Shown: positions 38,858-47,567 of the stretch, in pieces
Layout of the letters: the number at the start of each line of letters is the position of its first letter
How positions within the stretch are numbered: position 1 is the stretch's first letter
DNA from: Streptomyces sp. 130
GTDB taxonomy: Bacteria > Actinomycetota > Actinomycetes > Streptomycetales > Streptomycetaceae
Reading direction: 5' to 3'
Assembly: GCF_007096885.1 (NCBI RefSeq)
Contig: NZ_VJNO01000007.1
Span: forward strand, 1-64,000
DNA: 64,000 nucleotides
Position numbers and translations under genes: made by a program
The notes under the pieces: model-generated
The model's database searches: none
Told to the model about the DNA's origin: nothing
Seen by the model: only the letters and a program-made list of their open reading frames with translations

Positions 38858-40495
38858 TCAGGCCTCCACCGGCCGGGCCCGGGCCACGACCGATGCCAGA
38901 TCCAGGGTGTCCGGAAGGGTCCCGAACACCGCGCCCCCGTCCCCGCCCAGGCGCGAAGCGCAGAAGGCGTCCGCCACCTCGGGCGGCGCCCAGCGGACCA
39001 GCAGCGAGCCCTGGAGCACCAGCGCGACGCGCTCCACCACCCGGCGCGCCCGCGCCTCGATCCCCGCCAGGTCGGCCAGCTCCGTCAGCATGTCCCTGAT
39101 GGCCGCGTCCAGCCGGTGATCGGCGCCCCGGGCCCGCCCGACCTCCCGGAGGTACGCGTTCAGCGCGAGCGGTTCGTCCCGCAGCACCCGCACCACCTCC
39201 AGCGCCTGTACGTTCCCCGCCCCCTCCCCGAGGGAGTTGAGCGGCGCCTCCCGCAGCAGCCGGGGCATCCCCGACTCCTCCACATAGCCGTTGCCGCCCA
39301 GGCACTCCAGCGCCTCGCCCACCAGCGGCGCGCACCGCTTGGCCACCCAGTACTTCGCCGCCGGCACCGCGATCCGCAGGAACGCCGCCTCGGTCTCGCC
39401 GCCGTCGTCGTACGCCGCCGCGAGCCGCATCGCCAGCACGGTCGCCGCCTCCGACTCCACCGCCAGATCGGCCAGCACGTTGCGCATCAGCGGCTTGTCC
39501 ACGAGCGGGCCGCCGGACGCGGACCGGTGCGTCGTGTGGTGGACCGCCTGCGCCACCGCCTGCCGCATCAGTGCCGCCGAACCGGTCACGCGGTCCAGCC
39601 GGGCCGCCGCCACCATCCCCGCGACCGTGCGGGCGCCCTGCCCCTCCTCGCCGACCCGGCGCGCCCACGTCCCGGCGAACTCGACCTCCGCCGTGGCGTT
39701 GGACCGGTTGCCCAGCTTGTCCTTGAGCCGCTGGATCGCGAACGGGTTGCGGGTGCCGTCCGGCAGCACCCGGGGCAGCAGGAAGCAGGTGAGACCGTCG
39801 GGGGCCTGCGCGAGGACCAGGAAACCGTCGGACATCGGCGCCGAGCAGAACCACTTGTGCCCGGTCAGCGCGTAGGCGCCGTCCTCGGCCAGCGGCTCGG
39901 CGCGCGTGCCGGCCGCCCCCGGGTCCGAGCCGCCCTGCTTCTCCGTCAGGCCGGTCCCGAGCAGCGCCCCCGCCTTCAGCCCCGGGGGCCGCAGCCCCTC
40001 CTCGTACACCCGCGAGGTCAGCAGCGGCTCCCACCCGGCGGCCACCTCCGGCTCGGCGCGCAGGGCCGGCACCGCCGCGTGCGTCGTGGAGAGCGGGCAG
40101 CCGTGGCCCGCCTCGGCCTGCGTCCACACCAGGAAGCCCGCCGCCCGGCGGACGTGCCCGCCCGGCCGGTCCCATGCGTCGGTCAGCCCCGCCCCCACGG
40201 CGTGCCCGAGCAGCCGGTGCCAGGACGGGTGGAAGTCGACCTCGTCGATGCGGTGGCCGTAGCGGTCGTGGGTGCGCAGCCTCGGCGGGTACGCGTTCGC
40301 CTCGGTGCCCCAGGACGCGGCCTGCGCGGAGCCGGCCGACCGGCCGAGCGCGGTGAGCCCGTCGCGGGCCTCGTCCAGGACCTCCGGCGGAAGATGACGT
40401 TCCACGGCCTCGCCGAGTACCCGGTCCGCACCGAAGACGTCGTAGCCGAGCAGGGGAGGGGGCTGGTTGGACACGGTGTGGGTGGTGGTCGCCAT
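38858..40495 (-). CDS. AidB-like acyl-CoA dehydrogenase
   Basis: 545 residues, longer than ordinary acyl-CoA dehydrogenases and laid out as in AidB. The N-terminal block is NQPPPLLGYDVFGADRVLGEAV, FAD-contacting LTEKQGGSDPG follows, then ALTGHKWFCSAPMSDGFLVLAQ, and the C-terminal signature is CLGGNGYVEESGMPRLLREAPL. AidB is a flavoprotein linked to the alkylation response, and its true substrate is unsettled. The ATG follows a TACCGT hexamer by 6 nt, so it is probably leaderless, and it diverges from the BrkB gene. Confidence 0.88.
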   Translation of the reverse strand: MATTTHTVSNQPPPLLGYDVFGADRVLGEAVERHLPPEVLDEARDGLTALGRSAGSAQAASWGTEANAYPPRLRTHDRYGHRIDEVDFHPSWHRLLGHAVGAGLTDAWDRPGGHVRRAAGFLVWTQAEAGHGCPLSTTHAAVPALRAEPEVAAGWEPLLTSRVYEEGLRPPGLKAGALLGTGLTEKQGGSDPGAAGTRAEPLAEDGAYALTGHKWFCSAPMSDGFLVLAQAPDGLTCFLLPRVLPDGTRNPFAIQRLKDKLGNRSNATAEVEFAGTWARRVGEEGQGARTVAGMVAAARLDRVTGSAALMRQAVAQAVHHTTHRSASGGPLVDKPLMRNVLADLAVESEAATVLAMRLAAAYDDGGETEAAFLRIAVPAAKYWVAKRCAPLVGEALECLGGNGYVEESGMPRLLREAPLNSLGEGAGNVQALEVVRVLRDEPLALNAYLREVGRARGADHRLDAAIRDMLTELADLAGIEARARRVVERVALVLQGSLLVRWAPPEVADAFCASRLGGDGGAVFGTLPDTLDLASVVARARPVEA

Positions 40496-40500
40496 GCCGA

Positions 40501-40507
40501 TACGGTA
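40501..40507. promoter_or_regulatory. Overlapping divergent -10 elements (aidB-like / brkB-like)
   Basis: On the plus strand TACGGT (40501-40506) ends 6 nt before GTG 40513. On the minus strand TACCGT (40507 down to 40502) ends 6 nt before ATG 40495. Both fit the Streptomyces TANNNT pattern, and both genes would be leaderless. The two hexamers share five bases, so polymerase cannot occupy both at once. Confidence 0.55.
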
Positions 40508-40512
40508 AGGAC

Positions 40513-41694
40513 GTGCAGGCAGCAGACGAAACACCCGAGCGGCCACCGGGCCGGCTCCACCGGGCCCGAGTGCTCTACCGCAATGTCTCCAAGCGGCAGC
40601 TCGCCTGGCAGCTGCTCAAGGACACGGTCAACTCGTGCATGGAGTACCGCATCCTGGGACTCGCGGCCGAGGCCGCGTTCTTCACCCTGCTGTCCCTGCC
40701 CCCGCTGCTCCTCGGCCTGATCGGCCTGCTCGGTTACGTGGACGAGTGGACCAGCACCACCACGGTCGCGTCCATCGAGCGCAACATCCTCAGCGCCGCC
40801 CACACCATGCTCTCCGAGCGCGGCGTCAACGACTTCGCCAAGCCGCTCCTGGCCGACGTCACGACCGGCGCCCGGCCCGACGTCATCTCCATCGGCTTCG
40901 CGATCGCCCTGTGGTCGGGCTCCCGCGCGGTCAACGTCTTCATCGACACGATCACCGTCATGTACGGGCTCGACGGCCAGCGCGGCATCGTCAGGACCCG
41001 GATGCTCGCCTTCCTGCTGTACGTGGTGGCGCTCCTGCTCGGCGCGGTCGTGCTGCCGCTGCTCGTGGTCGGCCCGGACCGGGTCGTGGAGCTCATACCG
41101 TGGGGCACCGAAGTCATAAGCGTCCTGTACTGGCCGCTGGTGATCGTGCTCTCGGTCGCCTTCCTCACCACCCTCTACCACGTGTCCGTGCCGGTCCGTT
41201 CGCCGTGGATCGAGGACATGCCGGGCGCCCTGGTCGCCCTGGCGATGTGGGTGCTCGGCAGCTTCCTGCTCCGGATCTACCTGACCAGCACGGTCGAGGG
41301 CCCCACGATCTACGGCTCGCTGGCCGCCCCCATCGCGGTGCTGCTGTGGATCGGCGTCTCCGCCTTCGCGGTGCTGGTGGGCGCCGCCGTCAACGCGGCC
41401 ATCGACCGGGTCTGGCCCTCGGTGGCGACGGCCGCCGCCCGCGCCGCCAACGACCGGGCGCGCGCCGCCCAGGCCGCCGAGTTCGTGGCCCGCACCCAGG
41501 CGGAGAGCTGGCACGGCGGCCCGCCGGCCGACGAGGACGACGAGGACGACGGGGACGAGGGCGACAGCCCGTACATGCCCTCCGAGTTCCCCGAGCGCTG
41601 GTCGCGGTTCCTGCCCCCGGACGACGTGAAGTCCCGGCTGCAGAAGCCCGGCCGGGAGAAGGACCCGGACCGGTCCAACCCGTACGACGAGTGA
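40513..41694 (+). CDS. YihY/BrkB-family inner-membrane protein
   Basis: 393 residues with six hydrophobic segments (AAFFTLLSLPPLLLGLIGLL; VVALLLGAVVLPLLVV; IAVLLWIGVSAFAVLVGAAV). The family motif FALWSGSRAVN is seen as FAIALWSGSRAVNVFIDTIT, and the late block PTIYGSLAAPIAVLLWI matches. The C-terminal 90 residues are hydrophilic and acidic (DEDDEDDGDEGDS), presumably cytoplasmic. The family, once called RNase BN, is a membrane protein of unknown transport or structural role. No Shine-Dalgarno; probably leaderless. Confidence 0.88.
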   Translation: MQAADETPERPPGRLHRARVLYRNVSKRQLAWQLLKDTVNSCMEYRILGLAAEAAFFTLLSLPPLLLGLIGLLGYVDEWTSTTTVASIERNILSAAHTMLSERGVNDFAKPLLADVTTGARPDVISIGFAIALWSGSRAVNVFIDTITVMYGLDGQRGIVRTRMLAFLLYVVALLLGAVVLPLLVVGPDRVVELIPWGTEVISVLYWPLVIVLSVAFLTTLYHVSVPVRSPWIEDMPGALVALAMWVLGSFLLRIYLTSTVEGPTIYGSLAAPIAVLLWIGVSAFAVLVGAAVNAAIDRVWPSVATAAARAANDRARAAQAAEFVARTQAESWHGGPPADEDDEDDGDEGDSPYMPSEFPERWSRFLPPDDVKSRLQKPGREKDPDRSNPYDE

Positions 41695-41698
41695 GCGC

Positions 41699-42043
41699 TC
41701 AGCCGTCCGCCGTGGTGCCCTGAGACCCCGGCGACCAGGACAGCTTCACCGTGAGGTGGCCCTCCAGCGCGCTCTTCGCGATCACCGCGCCCGCCTCCGA
41801 GGTGATCTTCACGCCGAACTCCAGCTCCACCCCGTCCGGCTTCAGCCGCCCGTCCCGGAACACGGCGAGCGCCGACTCCGCCGCCGACCGGATGCCCTCC
41901 AGGGCGCTGTCGAAGGTGCGCCCCGCGCGCGCCAGGGCGTGCTGCCCGTCCCGCGACACCAGCCGCGCCCCCGGGGCGTGACGGTCGACCTCCACGGTCA
42001 CCGTCGCCCCGTTCTCCGTGGTGAACTCCATCAGTGCCGCCAT
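41699..42043 (-). CDS. Trypsin-co-occurring domain 1 (CU044_2847-family) protein
   Basis: 114 residues forming a small beta-rich domain (MEFTTENGATVTVEVDRHAPG; LARAGRTFDSALEGIRSAAESAL; ELEFGVKITSEAGAVIAKSA; GHLTVKLSW). I recognise it as the trypco1 family, which accompanies trypsin-like proteases and effector systems in actinobacteria; no trypsin-like gene is next to it here. It ends 5 bp from the convergent BrkB gene. Confidence 0.75.
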   Translation of the reverse strand: MAALMEFTTENGATVTVEVDRHAPGARLVSRDGQHALARAGRTFDSALEGIRSAAESALAVFRDGRLKPDGVELEFGVKITSEAGAVIAKSALEGHLTVKLSWSPGSQGTTADG

Positions 42044-42100
42044 GACCGCCCCCGTCGCCCGCACGTACGCCGCCGTGTCCGTCTCGACGACACTAGTGGC

Positions 42101-42793
42101 ATGGGCGACAGCTATACAGAGCGCGCGTCGCGACTGGACGGCGCGCGGGTGTGGACCGTGAGCGTCGAGCCGGGCACGGACCATCCGGTGCTGCCCGACG
42201 GCTGCATGGACCTGCTGTGGAACGGGGACCGGCTGCTCGTCGCCGGGCCCGACACCCACACCGCGCCGCCCACCGGAACCGGCGGCAGCTGGGCCGGAAT
42301 CCGCTTCGCCCCCGGCACCGCCCCCGCCCTGCTCGGCGTCCCCGCCGACGCACTGCGCGACCTGCGCGTGCCGCTCGCGGCGCTGTGGCCCGGCGCCCAG
42401 GTCCGCCGCCTCACCGAGAGGGTCGCCGAAGCGGCCGACCCGGCCGCCGCCCTGGAGGACATCGCCCTGCACCGGGCGGCCCGCACCGCGCCCCCGGACC
42501 CGGCGATGCGGGCGGTCGCCGCGCGGCTGGAGGCGGGCGGCAGCGTCGCGGAGGCCGCCCGCATCGCCGGACTCGGCCCCCGCCAGCTGCACCGCCGCTC
42601 GCTGACCGCCTTCGGCTACGGGCCCAAGACCCTCGCCCGGGTGCTGCGCCTCCAGCGCGCCCTGGCGCTCGTACGCTCCGGGCTGCCGTACGCGGACGCG
42701 GCACTCGCGGCGGGCTGCGCCGACCAGGCCCATCTGGCGCGGGACATGCGCGACCTGGCCGGCACCACCCTCACCGCGTACTTCGGCCGCTAG
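42101..42793 (+). CDS. AraC-family transcriptional regulator
   Basis: 230 residues. The N-terminal sensing part (VLPDGCMDLLWNGDRLLVAGPD) is the DUF6597-like cupin region seen in small AraC proteins. The C-terminal double HTH starts at about residue 145 (GSVAEAARIAGLGPRQLHRR; AFGYGPKTLARVLRLQRALA; DAALAAGCADQAHLARDMRD). GACACT (42089-42094) ends 6 nt before the ATG, indicating a leaderless start. The target is not evident. Confidence 0.86.
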   Translation: MGDSYTERASRLDGARVWTVSVEPGTDHPVLPDGCMDLLWNGDRLLVAGPDTHTAPPTGTGGSWAGIRFAPGTAPALLGVPADALRDLRVPLAALWPGAQVRRLTERVAEAADPAAALEDIALHRAARTAPPDPAMRAVAARLEAGGSVAEAARIAGLGPRQLHRRSLTAFGYGPKTLARVLRLQRALALVRSGLPYADAALAAGCADQAHLARDMRDLAGTTLTAYFGR

Positions 42794-42798
42794 GCGTT

Positions 42799-42990
42799 CT
42801 GTCCGGCGGTCTTCGCGGGCCCGCGACGCCGGGCACGCACGCTCGCCGCGCGCCCGCGCCCCCGAGTACGTCCAGTACGGGGGCGACCCGGGCGCACGCC
42901 GAGAAGCGGGATCTCCCCTGCCCGAGCGGAGCCGAGAACTCGCGGATGCGCCAGACGCCGCCGGCTGATCCACGAAGCTCCGCCGGACAG
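42799..42990. mobile_element. MITE-like repeat element, about 192 bp
   Basis: The element is bounded by inverted copies of CTGTCCGGCGG (42799-42809 and 42980-42990), each followed inward by CTTCGCGG or CTTCGTGG after one or two bases. Inside is an imperfect palindrome centred on GTACGTCCAGTAC (about 42872-42884). Bases 42908-42942 share 32 of 35 positions with 19519-19553. There is no coding frame and no clear target duplication. It lies between convergent gene ends and could also act as a terminator. Confidence 0.55.
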
Positions 42991-42993
42991 CCC

Positions 42994-43389
42994 CTAAGCG
43001 CCGGCCGGCGCGAACAGCGAGACCGCGCAACCGTCCGGGTCGAGGACCACGGCGTACCGCTGCCCCCACACCGCGTCCCACGGCTTCAGGTGGCCCCGGT
43101 AGCCGGCGCCGGTCAGGTCCTCGTAGACCGCGTCGACCTCCGCCGGGCCGTCGCAGAGGAACGCGAGCCCGAGCCGGTCCCCGCCGGACGGCGGCGCCCA
43201 GTCGGGATCGTAGGAGCGGACGACGTCCTCGGTGTCCCACAGCAGGCGCCCGCCGCCCGGCAGGGTCACCTCCACATGGGGTGCCGACTCCGCGCCCGCC
43301 GGGATGTCGAGCCCCAGCCGGCGGTAGAAGGCGAGGGAGGCGGGCAGGTCGGCGGTGGTGAGGGAGATCGCGTCGAGTCGTGGAGTCAT
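42994..43389 (-). CDS. VOC-family (glyoxalase/bleomycin-resistance) protein
   Basis: 131 residues with two beta-alpha-beta-beta-beta modules: LDAISLTTADLPASLAFYRRLG and GDRLGLAFLCDGPAEVDAVY, ending AVVLDPDGCAVSLFAP. Metal-ligand candidates are the early Asp/His positions and the late Asp, not typical enough to assign an enzyme. Its stop codon directly adjoins the MITE-like element. Confidence 0.82.
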   Translation of the reverse strand: MTPRLDAISLTTADLPASLAFYRRLGLDIPAGAESAPHVEVTLPGGGRLLWDTEDVVRSYDPDWAPPSGGDRLGLAFLCDGPAEVDAVYEDLTGAGYRGHLKPWDAVWGQRYAVVLDPDGCAVSLFAPAGA

Positions 43390-43436
43390 GCCCCGACCGT
43401 AGGCGGGCCCGCGGCCGGCCGTCTTGTACGAATCGG

Positions 43437-44999
43437 TCACGGCGCCCCGAGCACATCCCCGGGCGACGTCCCCGGGTCCGTCAGCGCCAGCCCCAGCGCC
43501 GCCCGCTCGGTGACCCAGCGCGTCGGGCGGTGGCGCGGGTCGCCCGTCGACGCGTACAGCGCCCGGTGCAGCTCCAGCATCCGGCCCGCGCCGACCCGGT
43601 CGCCCCAGGCCAGCGGGCCCACCGGGTAGCCGAGCCCCGCCGTGACGGCCACGTCGATGTCGGCCGGGGCGGCGAGCGCGCGCTCCGCGATGGACGCCGC
43701 GACCGACACGACGGAGGCCAGCAGCCGCTGCGCCACCGAGCCCGCCGTGTCCCGGACCACCGACACCGCGAACGGCTCCCCGCCGTCCGCCGCCCGGGCC
43801 AGCACCGCGCGGGCGTCCCGCCCCGCCGCCGCGTCCGCCGCCGGGGTCACCGCGAGCACGCGCCGCCGCCCCGCCGCCGGCAGCGGGTCGACGCCGAAGG
43901 TGCGCCCGGCGGGCAGCCCGTGCGCGGCGATCGCCGGGGCGACCGGGGTGCCCCAGACCGGGACCAGGACGACCGCCGCGTCCGACGGCCGCGCCCCGCT
44001 CTCCACGGCGGCGCCCGCCCCGGCCAGCGCCTCGCGGAGCGCGACCGCTTCGGCCTCCCGCCCGGGGTCCGGGGCGAAGACGTGCACCGGGCGGCCGGCG
44101 TCCCCGGTGACCGGCGGCTCCGGCGCGGGCCCGGTGGCCCCGGGGCCGTACGCGTACCAGCCGCGTCCGGTCTTGCGGCCGTGCAGCCCGGCCGCCACCC
44201 GGTTCGGGGTGAGGAAGGAGGGGCGGAGCCGGTCCTCGTGACGGAAGCCCTCCCAGATCGAGTCGATGACGGCGGCCGTCACATCGAGCCCGGTCAGGTC
44301 CATCAGCTCGAACGGGCCCATCCGCAGCCCCAGCACATCGCGCGCGATCCGGTCGATGTCCGCGGGCTCCCCGACGCTCTCCTCCACGAGCGCCAGCGCC
44401 TCCGTCACCAGGCCGCGCCCGGCGTGGTTGACCAGGAAGCCGGGGGTGTCCGCGACCGTCACCGCGCGGTGGCCGCAGCCCTCCACCAGCGAGGTGAGCA
44501 GCGGCGGGATCTCCGGCCGGGTCGCCGCGCCGGGCACCACCTCCACGATCCGCATCAGCGGCACCGGGTTGAAGAAGTGCAGCCCGGCCAGGCGCGCCGG
44601 GTCCTCCAGCGCGGCGGCGATCCGGGTCACCGACAGCGAGGAGGTGTTGGTGGCGAACACGGCGGAGGCGGGCAGCGCCCGCTCCAGCCGGCCGAACACC
44701 TCGGTCTTCGTCGCCAGGTCCTCGCGTACGGCCTCGATCACCAGCTCCACATCGGGGCCCGCCGCCCACGGGTCGTCCAGCGGGACCAGCCGCGCCACGG
44801 CCGACTCCGCGTCCGCCGCCGCCATCCGCCCCTTGGCCACGGCCCGGTCCAGCATGGAGCGTACGAAGGCGACGGCGTCCGCCACCGCCTCGGCGCGTAC
44901 GTCGCACAGCTCGACGGTGTGTCCGGCCGAGGCCGCCCACTGGGCGATGCCACGGCCCATGGCTCCGGCGCCGACGATCCTGATACGCATGCGGGTCAC
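43437..44999 (-). CDS. 3-hydroxyacyl-CoA dehydrogenase
   Basis: 520 residues. The NAD-binding motif is IVGAGAMGRGIAQW, followed by catalytic-region markers ATNTSSLSVT and LAGLHFFNPVPLMRIVEVV (catalytic His). A first C-terminal domain starts DTPGFLVNHAGRGLVTEAL, and a second, divergent one at about residue 400 (DTAGSVAQRLLASVVSVAAS). This PaaH-like long form oxidises 3-hydroxyacyl-CoA in fatty-acid or phenylacetate degradation. GTG 44999 and ATG 44990 are both possible; GAGAGGA lies just upstream. It is divergent from a LysR gene. Confidence 0.9.
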   Translation of the reverse strand: MTRMRIRIVGAGAMGRGIAQWAASAGHTVELCDVRAEAVADAVAFVRSMLDRAVAKGRMAAADAESAVARLVPLDDPWAAGPDVELVIEAVREDLATKTEVFGRLERALPASAVFATNTSSLSVTRIAAALEDPARLAGLHFFNPVPLMRIVEVVPGAATRPEIPPLLTSLVEGCGHRAVTVADTPGFLVNHAGRGLVTEALALVEESVGEPADIDRIARDVLGLRMGPFELMDLTGLDVTAAVIDSIWEGFRHEDRLRPSFLTPNRVAAGLHGRKTGRGWYAYGPGATGPAPEPPVTGDAGRPVHVFAPDPGREAEAVALREALAGAGAAVESGARPSDAAVVLVPVWGTPVAPAIAAHGLPAGRTFGVDPLPAAGRRRVLAVTPAADAAAGRDARAVLARAADGGEPFAVSVVRDTAGSVAQRLLASVVSVAASIAERALAAPADIDVAVTAGLGYPVGPLAWGDRVGAGRMLELHRALYASTGDPRHRPTRWVTERAALGLALTDPGTSPGDVLGAP

Positions 45000-45070
45000 G
45001 GTCCTCTCACTGGGGCGGGCCGGGTGCCCGCGCTGCCGACGCTTTCAGCGGCTTTGATCGCCGTCCAATA

Positions 45071-45091
45071 CCGAATTAGGCTCGGACCGAG
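45071..45091. promoter_or_regulatory. Dyad in the LysR / hydroxyacyl-CoA dehydrogenase intergenic region
   Basis: CTCGGACCGAG (45081-45091) is a perfect 11-bp palindrome. It overlaps a second dyad, CCGA...TCGG, at 45071-45085 around an AT-rich centre. Its position between divergent genes fits a LysR operator and promoter. The regulator is inferred. Confidence 0.35.
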
Positions 45092-45138
45092 ACGCCCGAC
45101 GAATCAATGATGAGCGCGAACCTAGGGGTGGGGACGGC

Positions 45139-46035
45139 ATGGAACTGCGCCACCTCGCCGCCTTCCTCGCCGTGGCGGAGGAACTGCACTTCGGCCGCGC
45201 CGCCAAACGGCTCCGGATGGCGCAGCCGCCGCTGAGCCAGCAGATCCGCCGCCTGGAGAAGGAGCTCGGCGTCCAGCTCTTCGAACGCAACACCCGCTCG
45301 GTGCGGCTCACCAGCGCGGGCGAGGCCTTCCTCCAGCCGGTGCGGACCGTGCTGGACGACCTGGACACGGCGGTACGGGCCGCGAGGGCGGCCGGAAAGG
45401 GCGCCTACGGGAGGGTGCGCATCGGCTTCGCGGGCGCGTCCAGCCACGAGACGCTGCCGCTGCTCACCCGCGCGGTGCGGGCCGCCCACCCGGGCATCGA
45501 GCTCGTGATGACCGGCCAGACCTACGCCGACGTGGCGCTCGCCCGGGTCGCGGACGGCTCGCTCGACCTGGGGTTCGTCCGGCTCCCGGTGACGCGGCCG
45601 GGCGTGAGCTGCCGGGTGATCGACGAGGAGGAGCTGGTGTGCGCGCTGCCCCTGGACCACCCGCTCGCCGGACGCGCCAAGATCCCGCTGGACGCGCTGG
45701 CCGGGGAGCCGTTCGTCGCCTTCCCCGCCAACACCGGCTCCACCGTGCGGGACGCGATGACCGAGGCGTGCGAGGCGGCCGGGTTCACCCCGCGCGTGGT
45801 GCAGGAGGCGCCGGACTCCTACACCATCCTGGCGCTGGTCGCGGCGGGCGTCGGGGTGACGCTGACCGTCACCTCCGTCCAGCACATCCAGCTCAGCGGC
45901 CTGGTCTACCGCCCGCTCGCCGGGCCGCCGATCCGCCGGCAGCCGGCGCTCGCCTGGCGGACGGACAATCCGTCGGCCGCCCTGCGCGCGGTGCTCGCCG
46001 TCGCGGAACGGGCGCTGCCGACACCGGCCCGCTGA
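45139..46035 (+). CDS. LysR-family transcriptional regulator
   Basis: 298 residues. The N-terminal winged HTH is very typical (MELRHLAAFLAVAEELHFGR; QPPLSQQIRRLEKELGVQLF), and the effector domain begins near 90 (GRVRIGFAGASSHETLPLL). It likely regulates itself and the divergent 3-hydroxyacyl-CoA dehydrogenase, as such pairs usually do. Its stop is 1 bp from the end of the convergent ATP-grasp gene. Confidence 0.9.
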   Translation: MELRHLAAFLAVAEELHFGRAAKRLRMAQPPLSQQIRRLEKELGVQLFERNTRSVRLTSAGEAFLQPVRTVLDDLDTAVRAARAAGKGAYGRVRIGFAGASSHETLPLLTRAVRAAHPGIELVMTGQTYADVALARVADGSLDLGFVRLPVTRPGVSCRVIDEEELVCALPLDHPLAGRAKIPLDALAGEPFVAFPANTGSTVRDAMTEACEAAGFTPRVVQEAPDSYTILALVAAGVGVTLTVTSVQHIQLSGLVYRPLAGPPIRRQPALAWRTDNPSAALRAVLAVAERALPTPAR

Positions 46036-46036
46036 C

Positions 46037-47020
46037 TCACCGGCCCCGGCCCGCCCCCAGGAAGGCGAGCAGGCTGACGGCCGCCGGACGGGCGTCGCCC
46101 ACGGCGGCCCGGTGGAGGTCCCGCACGGTCCGTACGACGGCCCGGGTCACCACGTCCTCACCGGCCTTGCGCTCGTACCAGTGCCAGTCGCCGTGGGCGT
46201 TCATCTCCAGGAACACCGGCTCCCCCCGGGCCCAGAGGAAGTCGAACGCCCCGTAGACGGCGCCGGTCTCCCGGGCCAGGGCGCGCGCCGCCGAGACCAC
46301 GGCCTCCGGAGGCCGGACCCGCCGTACGCGCACCTCGTCGGGGCGGGTCCAGATGTCCTCGGGACGCTCCTTGGCCACCTCGAAGGCGTGCGCTTCGTCC
46401 CCGGCGACGTAGACCCGGTACTCGGCGTCGTGCTCGACGTACTCCTGGACCACCACCGGTGTGGAGCGGGGGAGCCCCGGCACACCGGCGAGCCGGTCGC
46501 GGTCCAGGACCCGCGGCAGGTACCAGGCGAGCCGGCCGGGCGCCGGCTCCACGTAGTGCCGGTCGAGGACCTTGAGCACGTACCGCCCGGCGGGCAGCAG
46601 CCCGGCCGCGTCCGCGGGGTCGGTGGTGACCAGTCCGCGCGGGACGCGCACGCCGAGCGCCCGCGCCCGGTCCAGCTGCGCCGGCAGCCCCGGGTCGGCC
46701 GCGCCGATGGCGGCCGGGGAGGCCAGGGCCAGCTGCCGGGCCAGCGCGTCCCACGCGTCCCGGTACACCATCCGCCCGCCGGCCGGCCCGGACAGCGGCG
46801 CGGCCCGCGGCGAGAAGTGGCGCAGCCAGGTCACCGACGGGGCGAACCGGTGTCCGTCCAGGCCCAGGATGCCGTCCGGCCCCAGGACCGCCCGGACGTC
46901 CGCCAGGCCGTCCGCGTCGAGCCGGTGCACCGGCACACCGATCCGCCGCAGCAGGCCGGCCGCCTCGGCGGCCTCCCGGTCGCCGCGTCTGCTGAGGAGC
47001 AGGACGCACCGCTCAGCCAT
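46037..47020 (-). CDS. ATP-grasp protein resembling graspetide (RimK-like) ligases
   Basis: 327 residues. The central and C-terminal parts show the RimK-type ATP-grasp pattern: YVLKVLDRHYVEP, VVVQEYVEHDAEYRVYVAGD, GAFDFLWARGEPVFLEMNAHGDWHWYE. The last block closely resembles the LE-x-N-x-x-G-x-W motif of ligases that make macrolactam or macrolactone links in graspetides. The N-terminal domain (ERCVLLLSRRGDREAAEAAG) also fits. It is the last gene of the five-gene minus-strand operon and overlaps the GAF gene by 8 bp. The precursor at 52278 has no Lys, so only ester or amidation chemistry on it would be possible. Substrate unknown. Confidence 0.75.
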   Translation of the reverse strand: MAERCVLLLSRRGDREAAEAAGLLRRIGVPVHRLDADGLADVRAVLGPDGILGLDGHRFAPSVTWLRHFSPRAAPLSGPAGGRMVYRDAWDALARQLALASPAAIGAADPGLPAQLDRARALGVRVPRGLVTTDPADAAGLLPAGRYVLKVLDRHYVEPAPGRLAWYLPRVLDRDRLAGVPGLPRSTPVVVQEYVEHDAEYRVYVAGDEAHAFEVAKERPEDIWTRPDEVRVRRVRPPEAVVSAARALARETGAVYGAFDFLWARGEPVFLEMNAHGDWHWYERKAGEDVVTRAVVRTVRDLHRAAVGDARPAAVSLLAFLGAGRGR

Positions 47021-47567
47021 GGGTCGGGGCCAGCAGTGATTCCGCCATCGCCAGGAGCCGCAGCGCCTTGTCGGAACGGTTGCTGGGCTCGGCGGCGCGC
47101 AGCCGGGTGAGGAGTTCCAGGCCGATCGCGGCCTGGTCGGCCAGCAGCCCGAGCAGTTCGACGTCGGCCATCTCCCGTACGCCGCCCGCCCCCCGGTCCA
47201 GCACCTCCAGGACCCCGACGCACTCGTCGTCGCCGAACAGCGGGGCGGCCATGATGCTGTCGGGCACGTACCCGGTGGAGGCGGCGGCCTCCCCCGAGAA
47301 GTGCCGCGACTCGCGCAGGTCGTCGACGAGCATCGACTGCCCCGAGGCGGCGACCCAGCCGGCGATGCCGGTCCCCGCCGGGAAGCGGGTGCCGACGAGC
47401 CGGCCGTCGCCCTCCCCGGCCACGGCCTCGAAGACCAGGTCGCCGGTCCCGGGATCGATGAGGAAGATCGAGGAGGCCGCCGCGCCGAAGGCGTGGCGCG
47501 CGACTTCCACGACGGACTGCAGCAGGCGGCGCTCCACGGGCGTCGCGGCGTCAACGGGTTTCGTCAT
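47013..47567 (-). CDS. GAF-domain protein
   Basis: 184 residues occupied almost entirely by one GAF domain (LQSVVEVARHAFGAAASSIFL; GIAGWVAASGQSMLVDDLRE; SIMAAPLFGDDECVGVLEVLD), with no output domain. The ATG has GGAGG 5 bp upstream. It overlaps the subtilase gene by 17 bp and the ATP-grasp gene by 8 bp, so it must work in their pathway, perhaps as a sensor or scaffold. The GAF ligand cannot be predicted. Confidence 0.82.
   Translation of the reverse strand: MTKPVDAATPVERRLLQSVVEVARHAFGAAASSIFLIDPGTGDLVFEAVAGEGDGRLVGTRFPAGTGIAGWVAASGQSMLVDDLRESRHFSGEAAASTGYVPDSIMAAPLFGDDECVGVLEVLDRGAGGVREMADVELLGLLADQAAIGLELLTRLRAAEPSNRSDKALRLLAMAESLLAPTHG

Noticed and set aside
42791..43001. Target-site duplication around the MITE-like element
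   Set aside because: Flanks TAGGCG and TAAGCG look similar only because both contain stop codons of the neighbouring genes; no convincing duplication.
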